Shown here: positions 25,845-32,468 of the stretch, in pieces | Numbering within the stretch: the stretch's first letter is position 1 | Layout of the letters: each line of letters opens with the position of its first letter | Assembly: GCA_027315005.1 (NCBI GenBank) | Contig: DAHUZT010000121.1 | Coordinates: forward strand, 1 to 32,468 | Direction of reading: 5' to 3' | Length of the DNA: 32,468 nt | Source: Acidimicrobiaceae bacterium | GTDB taxonomy: Bacteria > Actinomycetota > Acidimicrobiia > Acidimicrobiales > RAAP-2 | The notes under the pieces: generated by a model | What the model saw: only the letters and a program-made list of their open reading frames with translations | What the model was told of the DNA's origin: nothing | Database searches by the model: none | Position numbers and translations under genes: made by a program

Positions 25845-26612
25845 TCAGCCGCGTGACCCGTCCGGAAGTGGACTCGGGGAAGCGCTGCCAAAGCGATCCC
25901 AATCCCATCGCACCAGAGATTCGAACGGGGCAGCCAGCAAGACGTGCCTCGTTCGCGTGAGGTCGGTCACCAACGGCTCGAGACGGGAAGCCGCCATCAC
26001 CGGCTCGTCGTCCAGATAGCAGACCGTCATCTGCACCGGACCAGGGGTGAACAGTGTCCGCCGGTGTTCACCCGTGGTGGTGAACATCCATGCCCCGGCA
26101 ACGCCGGGCACCGCCGCCAGGGCATCCAGCACGTCGGGCTCGGCCACCGTACCGGATCGCCGTTCCAGCCCGAGCGCCTCCACGATCAGGTAGATCCCCC
26201 GGTGGGGGCGGAACGGCAGCACGTCGGGAGAGACCGCCACCCACCCAGCCGCTCGGGTTCCGGTGAGCCGGAGCGGACCACGGTAGCGGGAGGGAAGTTG
26301 CACCTCGAAGCGGCCGGCTTCGTGCAGGCGGTTGCCGAGGGCCACGAACGCGTCGAGTACCGAGTCGACGGGCTCCGTCAGGAGGTAGCAGACCACATGG
26401 TCGACATCCGACCACCCATCGCCGCCGACCGCCCTCGCTCTTCGGCAGGCCGGGGTCGAGGCCCAGCGCTGGCCGAGCAGAATCCCGGGGATCCGGTACT
26501 GCTCGGGAAGGTGATCGAGCAGGTGCCAGGCCAGATACGGGCGGTCGTCGCCACTCGGGGAGCCGGCACTCAGCGAGAAGAAGCCTGCTGCCACCCGGTT
26601 CGAATCGTTCAT
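25845..26612 (-). CDS. Unrecognised two-repeat protein, possibly EthD/Dabb-like
   Basis: The 255-residue product starts at ATG 26612, which overlaps the stop of the LLM oxidoreductase gene by four bases (ATGA). The frame remains open upstream but only as antisense-like shadow. I do not recognise the family. It has two similar alpha-beta halves (about 9-115 and 135-245). The first contains FFSLS, PYLAWHLLDHLPEQYRIPGI and GQRW, which recall the WH..DH..PG pattern of EthD/Dabb ferredoxin-like dimeric barrels. The second contains PFRPHRGIYLIVEAL and VQMTVCYLDDEPV. No signal or membrane segment. Coupling suggests it acts with the LLM enzyme. Confidence 0.75.
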   Translation of the reverse strand: MNDSNRVAAGFFSLSAGSPSGDDRPYLAWHLLDHLPEQYRIPGILLGQRWASTPACRRARAVGGDGWSDVDHVVCYLLTEPVDSVLDAFVALGNRLHEAGRFEVQLPSRYRGPLRLTGTRAAGWVAVSPDVLPFRPHRGIYLIVEALGLERRSGTVAEPDVLDALAAVPGVAGAWMFTTTGEHRRTLFTPGPVQMTVCYLDDEPVMAASRLEPLVTDLTRTRHVLLAAPFESLVRWDWDRFGSASPSPLPDGSRG

Positions 26613-27505
26613 TCCGGGTGGCAACCCATCATGGTCGCCATCGCTTCGAGCTGTTCGAGGTAGTGGGCCATCGACCGGTGTGTGAAACGAAGCTGCACCC
26701 TGGTTGCGCCCGCGTCGAGCAGTCGGTTCACGGCGCGCTGCGCACCTGCCGGATCGGCGATCGGATCGATGGGCCGGCCGTTCTGCAGCACGACCTCGAG
26801 CTTCCGGGTCCGCGTCGACCATTCCTTCGTCCGCTCCGCCGAACGCAGGAGCGAAGAGATGTCAGTCGCCGTCCTTCCGAACGGCATCCAGCCGTCGCCG
26901 AGGGAGACGGCTCGGCGCAACGAGCGGGCTGTATGGCCACCGATCCACAGTGGGACGGTCTCCTGGAGGGCGCAAGGGTCGACCACCATGCCCGAGAACC
27001 GGTAGAACGGGCCTTCGTATTCGGGCACGGGATGGGAGAGCGCCGCTCTGAGGGCGGCCAGGGCGTCATCGGCGCGCGCTCCCCGGTCATGGAACGGAAC
27101 ACCCAGGAGATCGAACTCGTCTGCCAACGAGCCCACTCCGACCCCGAGGACGAGTCGACCCCCGCTGACCTGATCGAGGGTCCCATACCGCTTGGCGATC
27201 TCGAGCGGGTGATGGTAACCGAGGACGAGGACATGGGTGACCAGTCGGACGCGGGTGGTGTGGGCCGCCAGATAGCCGAAGATGGCCAGCGGGTCCCAGT
27301 AGCGACTGCCGCGCTTGCGAGCGGTTTCGGAGGGGACGGCGACATGTTCGCTGCAGGTGATGTGGTCGTATCCGAGGCTCTCGGCCTTCGAGACGACCGC
27401 TACGACATCCTCGGCAGAGGCGTCGACCTCCCAGGGCGCAGAGAACCCGGGCAACATGGTGAGCACCGGGGTGACGATCCCGAGCTTCAGGTTGGTGTCC
27501 GTCAT
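26609..27505 (-). CDS. LLM-class (probably F420-dependent) oxidoreductase
   Basis: The 298-residue protein has a luciferase-like TIM barrel: LGYDHITCSEHVAVP, TTRVRLVTHVLVLGYHHPLEIAKRYGTLDQVSGGRLVLGVGVGS, GPFYRFSG, PLWIGGHTARSLRRAVSLGDGW. This layout fits actinobacterial F420-dependent LLM enzymes that oxidise alcohols or reduce unsaturated substrates; F420 rather than FMN is an inference. It lies in a 13-bp tandem repeat that covers its start codon (27501-27531), so several out-of-frame ATGs precede it. Translation is coupled to the following unknown gene. It is divergent from the P450 gene. Confidence 0.88.
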   Translation of the reverse strand: MTDTNLKLGIVTPVLTMLPGFSAPWEVDASAEDVVAVVSKAESLGYDHITCSEHVAVPSETARKRGSRYWDPLAIFGYLAAHTTRVRLVTHVLVLGYHHPLEIAKRYGTLDQVSGGRLVLGVGVGSLADEFDLLGVPFHDRGARADDALAALRAALSHPVPEYEGPFYRFSGMVVDPCALQETVPLWIGGHTARSLRRAVSLGDGWMPFGRTATDISSLLRSAERTKEWSTRTRKLEVVLQNGRPIDPIADPAGAQRAVNRLLDAGATRVQLRFTHRSMAHYLEQLEAMATMMGCHPE

Positions 27506-27531
27506 ACCATCACGTCATACCATCACGTCAT
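27501..27531. repeat. 13-bp tandem duplication at start of LLM gene
   Basis: The unit GTCATACCATCAC occurs twice in a row, followed by GTCAT. On the minus strand each copy carries two ATGs; the one at 27505 starts the gene and the others are out of frame. The remaining 259 bp up to the P450 gene hold no feature I can support. Confidence 0.8.
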
Positions 27532-27790
27532 TCCCGGTCGGCCCCGGCAGCCCCGGCAGCCCCATCGAGGACATGGCCTCCAGCGTGGGACACCGCAGTA
27601 CCAGTCCTCCCGCACCCCGGTCGCGCACCGGCGACGAGGACCACCCGAAGACGGCGACCCGGGCATCTCGGCCAACACGGTACCGGCCCACCATCCTCCG
27701 CCGGGATCGAGTGGGTCGACCGTGGCAACCAACGCAAGAGGCGGACAAATGGCACAGTGTGCGGGTGGGATTCCGTCGTGAGGCCTGTCG

Positions 27791-28969
27791 ATGACCCGAC
27801 CGCTCGCGGAGATCCCACTCGGTGATCCCAATTTCTTCGCCGGAGACCCGGACGACGAGCTGGCCGCGCTCCGCCGGCGGGCACCGGTGAGCTGGCATGA
27901 CGCCGGCAATTTCTGGGTGGTGACCGGGCACGACGCCATCCAGGCGGTATCGCGGGACACAGCCACCTTCTGCTCGGGCAGAGGAGTGCTGCCGTCGGAC
28001 AATGGTCGCCAGATCGCGGCCGAGGACTCGATCCTCTATCTCGATCCTCCTCGCCACCAGCAGTACCGTAAGCTTGTGAGCAGGGCGTTCACCCCAGGCC
28101 GGGTGGCTTCGCTCGAGCCCCGGATCCGGCAGCTGACCCGGGATCTCCTCGGACAGATCGACCCCGATCGGAGCGTGGATCTCGTTGACGCTGTTTGCGC
28201 TCCCCTGCCCCTCCTCGTCATCGCCGAGCTCCTCGGGCTCCCGGCGGATGATCATGGCCATTTTCGCGTGTGGTCGGATGCGGTGATGGATGCAGCGACT
28301 GCGCTGAACGCCGAGAACGCGCAGTTGGCCATGGAACTGGTCGACTATCTCGACAGGCAACTCGACGAACGACAATCGACGAGGACCGACGATCTTCTGG
28401 GTGCCCTGGTGGCCGCCGAGGTCGATGGTGCCCACCTGAGCCGCGCCGAGTTGCGAGGCTTCTGCCTGACCTTGTTGGTGGCGGGCAACGAGACTACCCG
28501 ATCCCTCCTGGCGGGTGGGGTGCTCGCCCTCGCCCAGCACCCCGAGCAACGAGAGCGTGTGCTGGTCGATCGCACGAACCTTGCACCTGCCATCGAAGAG
28601 ATGTTGCGCTGGGTGACTCCCATCATGGCGATGGCCCGGACGACCACCTCTCCTGTTCGTCTCGAGCCGACCGATATCGACGCCGACGGTTTCGTGCTCA
28701 TGGTCTACGGCGCGGCAAACAGGGACGATCGAACCTTCGGCACTACGGCCGGTAGGTTCGACGTCGGTAGGAGTCCCAATAACCACCTCGCCTTCGGTTT
28801 CGGCGAGCACTACTGCATCGGTGCCGGCCTGGCCCGGCTCGAAGCCAGCGTCTTCTTCGACGAGTTCCTGAATCGCTGGCCGGCTTACGTGATCCACGGC
28901 GATGTGGAACCAGTACCCTCTACCCTCCTGCGTCAGATCGATCGCCTCCCGGTCCGATGCCGGCCGTGA
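27791..28969 (+). CDS. Cytochrome P450
   Basis: The 392-residue heme monooxygenase has the I-helix AGNETT (231-236), ExxR at Glu270-Arg273, and the heme-binding loop FGFGEHYCIGAGLARLE with axial Cys342. There is no membrane anchor, as in bacterial soluble P450s that take electrons from ferredoxin. The usual C-helix region YLDPPRHQQYRKLVSRAFTP is intact. The acyl-CoA synthetase gene overlaps its end by 13 bp. A ligand cannot be named; similar P450 plus ligase pairs occur in mycobacterial steroid and fatty acid loci. No ferredoxin gene is adjacent. Start at ATG with weak GAGG upstream. Confidence 0.93.
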   Translation: MTRPLAEIPLGDPNFFAGDPDDELAALRRRAPVSWHDAGNFWVVTGHDAIQAVSRDTATFCSGRGVLPSDNGRQIAAEDSILYLDPPRHQQYRKLVSRAFTPGRVASLEPRIRQLTRDLLGQIDPDRSVDLVDAVCAPLPLLVIAELLGLPADDHGHFRVWSDAVMDAATALNAENAQLAMELVDYLDRQLDERQSTRTDDLLGALVAAEVDGAHLSRAELRGFCLTLLVAGNETTRSLLAGGVLALAQHPEQRERVLVDRTNLAPAIEEMLRWVTPIMAMARTTTSPVRLEPTDIDADGFVLMVYGAANRDDRTFGTTAGRFDVGRSPNNHLAFGFGEHYCIGAGLARLEASVFFDEFLNRWPAYVIHGDVEPVPSTLLRQIDRLPVRCRP

Positions 28970-30597
28970 CCTCGGCTGCGGACGTCATTCGCTCCCGCAT
29001 GCATGACGACAGCTGCGGGTTGGTATTCGAGGGAGCCACCTGGAGCTGGGCCGAGGTCACACGCGAGATGCTGGGCCGCGTTCCCTGGATACGCTCGTCG
29101 ACCGAAGGTCGCCAACCTCACGTCGGGATCCTCCTCGACAACATCCCCGACTATCTCTTCCTGCTCGGGGGCTGCCTGCTCTCCGGTGCGGTCGTTGTCG
29201 GCCTGAATTCCACCAGACGAGGTGGCGAGCTCGCCGCTGACATCGCGCACACCGACTGTGCCGTCGTGGTCACCGATGCCGACCATCGCTCCCTCATCGA
29301 TGAGCTCGACCTTGGTGTCGTAGCCATTGTCGATGTCAGGGAGTGCAGCGGCCACCGAGGGAGCTCACCCGACTACGAGAACCGCTGGACGGCTGAGACT
29401 CATCCGGCGGATCTAGCCCTGCTCCTCTTCACAGCCGGGTCCACCGGGGGCCCGAAGGCCGTCCGGGTCAGCCACCGCCGGGTCGCGGAGTCGGCGGTCG
29501 GATCTGCATTCTCTCAATCCGATGTCCTGTACTGTGCGATGCCCCTCTTCCACGGGAACGCGCTGTTCTCGAGCGTGTTCCCAGCAATGGGGAGCGGCGG
29601 CGCCATCGCCCTCAGGCGACGATTCTCGGCTTCGGCCTGCATGCCCGATATTCGCGACACGGGCGCCACCTTCTTCTCGACTGTCGGTCGGGCTCTCTCC
29701 TTCATCCTCGCGACCCCGCCCGATGCCGACGATGGCAACCATCGCCTGCGAGTGGTGCTGGCTCCCGAGTCGTCGGCTCGTGACGCCGCCGCCTTCGAGA
29801 AGCGCTTCGGCTGCCGGGTACTGTCAGGCTACGGCTCGAGCGAGAACGCCATCGTCTTCGTGCCCAGGCCCGGGCTCCCTCCCGAGGCGCTCGGGGCACC
29901 CATCGACGGGCTCGATGTGGCGGTGGTGAGCTCCACATCGGGCGAGGAGTGCGAACGCGCCCATTTCGACTCGTCGGGGCGGCTCGTGAACCCCGATTCG
30001 GCGATCGGTGAGATCGTCGGGCGCAATGCTCTCGATCGCTTCGAGGGTTACTACAACAACGTGCGAGCGGAACGGACCCGATCGCGAAACGGATGGTACT
30101 GGTCGGGAGATCTCGGCTACCGCGACGAACAGGGCGTGTTCTATTTCGCCGGCCGGACCCTGGACTGGATCAGGGTAGACGGCGAGAACTTCGCCGCCGC
30201 CCCTCTCGAACGGCTGTTCGGCCGGTTCGAGGGACTGACCGGAGTGGTCGTGTTCGGGGTACCCGATGAGCAAACCGTCGACGACCAGGTCATGGCCGTG
30301 GTCGAGGTTCGCGACCCGATGGCCTTCGATCCGGTTGGCTTCGATGCGTTCCTCAGCGCGCAACCCGACCTCGGGACCAAGTGGTCCCCCCGCTATGTGC
30401 TGGTGACGGAGTCCCTACCGGTCGGGCCCACGAACAAGTTGGATCGCCAGAAGCTCAAGAGCGAGGGATTCTGGAGCGGTGGTTTCGTGTTCTGGCGCCC
30501 CGGACGGGCCGGGCCGCTGGTGCCGATGACCGACGATGACCGAGTCGCCGTCGCTCCACTGTCGCCGGTCGCGTCGTCCGCCGAAGGCGGATCGTAG
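28957..30597 (+). CDS. AMP-binding acyl-CoA synthetase (FadD-like)
   Basis: The 546-residue ligase activates a carboxylic acid with ATP to an acyl-adenylate and then an acyl-CoA. It has the P-loop LFTAGSTGGPKAVRVSHR, YGSSENA, and the hinge motif WYWSGDLGYRDEQGVFYFAGR followed by VDGENF. The catalytic Lys is in TNKLDRQKL near the C-terminus. It resembles actinobacterial FadD17/FadD1-type enzymes that act on steroid side chains or fatty acids. ATG 28957 overlaps the P450 stop by 13 bp; GTG 28966 would give the more common 4-bp GTGA overlap. Co-transcription with the P450 points to oxidation and CoA activation of one substrate. Confidence 0.9.
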   Translation: MPAVTSAADVIRSRMHDDSCGLVFEGATWSWAEVTREMLGRVPWIRSSTEGRQPHVGILLDNIPDYLFLLGGCLLSGAVVVGLNSTRRGGELAADIAHTDCAVVVTDADHRSLIDELDLGVVAIVDVRECSGHRGSSPDYENRWTAETHPADLALLLFTAGSTGGPKAVRVSHRRVAESAVGSAFSQSDVLYCAMPLFHGNALFSSVFPAMGSGGAIALRRRFSASACMPDIRDTGATFFSTVGRALSFILATPPDADDGNHRLRVVLAPESSARDAAAFEKRFGCRVLSGYGSSENAIVFVPRPGLPPEALGAPIDGLDVAVVSSTSGEECERAHFDSSGRLVNPDSAIGEIVGRNALDRFEGYYNNVRAERTRSRNGWYWSGDLGYRDEQGVFYFAGRTLDWIRVDGENFAAAPLERLFGRFEGLTGVVVFGVPDEQTVDDQVMAVVEVRDPMAFDPVGFDAFLSAQPDLGTKWSPRYVLVTESLPVGPTNKLDRQKLKSEGFWSGGFVFWRPGRAGPLVPMTDDDRVAVAPLSPVASSAEGGS

Positions 30598-30610
30598 GAC
30601 GGGCCGAACG

Positions 30611-31432
30611 ATGTGCCTTCTCATCTTCGCCTGGCAGGCGATCTCTGATCATCCGTTGGTCGTGGCGGCTAACCGCGACGAAAGGCTGGATCGACCGGCG
30701 GAGCCGATGTCCGTACTGCGCCAGGCGAGACCCAGGGTCGTGGGCGGCCGGGACGGACTGGCAGGTGGCACCTGGCTGGCGGTCAACGAGCTCGGAGTAG
30801 TGGCCGGACTGACCAACCGGCCGAGCCCAAAAGGACGTGATCCATCCAAGCGATCGCGTGGCGAGCTCCCGCTGCTCGCCACCCACGGCGACAGTGCCGT
30901 CTCGGGCGTCGAAGCACTCGCCCGAAGAGTCCGTCCAGGCCAGTACAACCCGGCGTGGATGCTCGTCGGCGACCGTCGACGACTCTTCTACGTCGAGGTG
31001 GCACCAGAGAGTCCGCCACGGGTGGAGGAACTCGCACCTGGGATCCACGTCCTCGAAAACGTCGCTCTCGACGCACCGTCCTGGAAGACCCGACGGGTCC
31101 GGACCCTCCTCACCCGGGACTCCCCGTCCGGGGATGACCTTCCGACCAGGATGCCCTCCGTGCTCTCGGACCATCTGGTTCCGAGCGACCAGGAAGCCGA
31201 ACTCGACGTGGATCTCCAACACGGTGGCCAAGGCGATGCCGTCGTCCGGAGCCCTGCCACGCTCGCCGCATGCGTGCACACCGACGAGTACGGGACCAGG
31301 TCGGCCGCGCTGGTGCAGGTCCCTGCCCGGCCCGAAGCTCCGCCCGAGTTGTGGGCGAGTGAAGGACCATCGTGCACGGTCCCCTTCATGGAGAAGTCCT
31401 CTCTCTGGTGGGACGTGGAGACGACCGGGTAG
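30611..31432 (+). CDS. NRDE family (TANGO2-like) protein
   Basis: The 273-residue protein starts MCLLIFAW with the conserved Cys2 and contains NRDE at 21-24, then GGRDGLAGGTWLAVNELG and GLTNRPSPKG. These are the hallmarks of the NRDE/TANGO2 family, whose biochemical role is unsettled (links to heme handling and CoA metabolism have been reported). ATG 30611 is used because Cys2 is the invariant N-terminus; the frame is open further upstream. It follows the ligase by 13 bp, so it may be co-transcribed. A GC-rich hairpin follows the stop. Confidence 0.9.
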   Translation: MCLLIFAWQAISDHPLVVAANRDERLDRPAEPMSVLRQARPRVVGGRDGLAGGTWLAVNELGVVAGLTNRPSPKGRDPSKRSRGELPLLATHGDSAVSGVEALARRVRPGQYNPAWMLVGDRRRLFYVEVAPESPPRVEELAPGIHVLENVALDAPSWKTRRVRTLLTRDSPSGDDLPTRMPSVLSDHLVPSDQEAELDVDLQHGGQGDAVVRSPATLAACVHTDEYGTRSAALVQVPARPEAPPELWASEGPSCTVPFMEKSSLWWDVETTG

Positions 31433-31447
31433 CCGGCCCTGCCGGCT
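31431..31447 (+). terminator. Hairpin after TANGO2-like gene
   Basis: AGCCGGC-CCT-GCCGGCT is a perfect 7-bp stem with a 3-nt loop beginning in the stop codon. No T tract; likely terminator-like hairpin. Confidence 0.5.
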
Positions 31448-31711
31448 CGAGTGACCCTGCGACGGTACCGACCGGTCATCTGACCCGGGTGCGCACTGGC
31501 GTTTCGGCTCTGGATCGAACGCCGGCTCGAGCGGCGCGGGAACGATCGCGAGACCTGGGCCATCCTTGGCCGCATCTTCACCGGTCGGGCTGGGTCCGTG
31601 GTGGCCCATCCATCCAGACTTCGATTCGCTCGTCTGCCGCCGCAGGCTCGATATCGAAGATCAAGTCGCGGGTGGCAACAGAGCCCCCAGCCTTTGGCGG
31701 ACGAGGGGGCA

Positions 31712-32017
31712 GTGATCGCTCTCTATTTCGCCGCCTTGCGCTCGGCCGAGCAGGACCAACCGGCTTGGTGGGCGTCCATAGCCCCGTCGGTACCCTTCAA
31801 GGCGGCCGGTCCGCTCGTTGGTGCTGACGTGGTCCACAACGACTCGACCTTCAACCCTGTGCTCCGAGTCACCGGCGACTCCCTCACGGGCGCCACCCAC
31901 GCCACCGAGCCGGAGCTGGCCGGTGGATCCTCCCCGGGGCTCTACCGGATCACGATGACGGCCGTCGTGGGCAACGGACAGCTGGTCGTCACCGGCTGGA
32001 CCATGACGCCTGTCTGA
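31712..32017 (+). CDS. Unrecognised short ORF, possibly a gene remnant
   Basis: From GTG 31712 (GAGGG 4-5 nt upstream) the frame encodes 101 residues starting MIALYFAALRSAEQD and ending QLVVTGWTMTPV. Its third codon positions are strongly GC-rich, as in neighbouring genes, so it looks coded. The frame stays open back to 31598, but that part is not codon-like. The C-terminal half looks like a beta-rich domain (YRITMTAVVGNGQLVVTGW). There is no signal peptide. It may be the end of a larger lost gene or a small protein. The bases 31448-31711 show nothing else I can support. Confidence 0.4.
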   Translation: MIALYFAALRSAEQDQPAWWASIAPSVPFKAAGPLVGADVVHNDSTFNPVLRVTGDSLTGATHATEPELAGGSSPGLYRITMTAVVGNGQLVVTGWTMTPV

Positions 32018-32203
32018 TCGGGAAGGGACGGTAGGACATCGTCACTGCTTCCGCGTCCACCTCGAGCGGCGAACGGTCGATCCCCCGCCGAAGCCACCAA
32101 CCGGGTGTCTGGCTTTTCGTCGATCCTCCGCCCGCCTCAGCTCGTGAACCACCCCTCCACGTCGATGGTGATGCGGGCGGAACTTGCTCTTGTGGTGTGC
32201 ATG

Positions 32204-32209
32204 TATCAT
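32204..32209 (+). promoter_or_regulatory. Candidate -10 (TATCAT) for tRNA-Ser(CGA)
   Basis: TATCAT lies 82 bp before the tRNA in a stretch richer in A and T than its surroundings. TTGCTC 14 bp upstream is a poor -35 because of spacing. The rest of 32018-32291 shows no other feature. Confidence 0.3.
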
Positions 32210-32291
32210 CTTCAATCGCCGTCTCAGTGACCGAGATCGGATGTTCAGCAATGAGGGCAGACGAGGGAAGCCGAGACGCGCAAGAACTGCC

Positions 32292-32377
32292 GGAGGGATG
32301 CGAGAGTGGCCGAATCGGACGGTCTCGAAAACCGTTGTGCCCCCTGGGTACCGTGGGTTCGAATCCCACTCCCTCCG
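32292..32377 (+). tRNA. tRNA-Ser (anticodon CGA)
   Basis: The 86-nt cloverleaf has acceptor arms GGAGGGA and TCCCTCC, discriminator G, anticodon stem ACGGT/ACCGT with loop CTCGAAA (CGA at 32326-32328), a long variable arm and T arm GTGGGTTCGAATCCCAC. It reads UCG. CCA is not encoded. The acceptor and T arms are close to those of tRNA-Ser(GGA) at 25237. After it, TCTTCACGTTT occurs twice (32386-32396, 32409-32419). Confidence 0.97.
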
Positions 32378-32468
32378 CTGCGAGGTCTTCACGTTTCAAC
32401 CGGCACCATCTTCACGTTTGGGTGTGACTCTCATAGCTTGATGGTGGCGGTTGGCGTGGAGGACTCCC

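Noticed and set aside
25915-25932. T-loop-like GATTCGAAC on the plus strand
   Set aside because: No cloverleaf can be formed around it; it is coding sequence of the 25845 gene.
27515-28897. 460-codon ORF antisense to the P450 gene
   Set aside because: Shadow frame: the plus strand has intact P450 motifs and codon use.
31989-32399. ORF encoding VGFEPTVPRGHNGF
   Set aside because: This peptide is the well-known artefact of translating a tRNA-Ser gene on the opposite strand.

Overview
The window is a gene-dense, GC-rich chromosomal segment with no phage, IS or plasmid genes. It looks like a high-GC actinomycete, probably Acidimicrobiia-like. The reasons are an F420-type LLM oxidoreductase, actinobacterial-type crotonyl-CoA carboxylase/reductase, a small epsilon-like acyl-CoA carboxylase subunit, SRP RNA next to dnaX, and many starts that look leaderless (a TANNNT hexamer about 8 nt before the start codon). 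The lineage is an inference from gene content; there is no rRNA in the window.

Layout. 0.1-4.3 kb (minus): a membrane-anchored secreted protein of unknown function, a UDP-sulfoquinovose synthase (sqdB) without other sulfolipid genes, and rmuC. 4.5-11.7 kb: a type II NADH dehydrogenase, the lysC-asd pair for aspartate-family amino acids (lysC has a probable internal start for a beta subunit), two cyclophilins, and an HSL-type esterase coupled to an S51-like protein.

11.8-21.9 kb is the most coherent region: an ethylmalonyl-CoA pathway island. It holds a 3-hydroxybutyryl-CoA dehydrogenase and ethylmalonyl-CoA mutase on the plus strand. Facing them on the minus strand are an acyl-CoA carboxylase beta subunit with a coupled small epsilon-like subunit, a GIY-YIG protein, an ethylmalonyl/methylmalonyl-CoA epimerase and ccr. 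Divergent from ccr are a thiolase and a Tam-like methyltransferase. Together they can condense two acetyl-CoA, reduce, carboxylate and rearrange them toward methylsuccinyl-CoA. The crotonase and the later enzymes (Mcd, Mch, Mcl) and the biotin carboxylase subunit are not in the window.

21.9-25.8 kb: a SixA-like phosphatase, recR and dnaX overlapping by one base (no ybaB between them), the SRP RNA upstream of dnaX, tRNA-Ser(GGA) and tadA. 25.8-31.4 kb: an LLM oxidoreductase coupled to an unknown two-repeat protein, divergent from a cytochrome P450 overlapping an acyl-CoA synthetase, then a TANGO2/NRDE protein. This looks like catabolism or modification of a lipid or steroid-like acid. 31.4-32.5 kb is gene-poor, with one short unrecognised ORF and tRNA-Ser(CGA).

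No wholly new multi-gene system is evident. The best leads are the leaderless-promoter pattern, the EMC island with its embedded GIY-YIG protein and tiny coupled ORFs, the orphan sqdB, and the LLM/unknown/P450/ligase locus.
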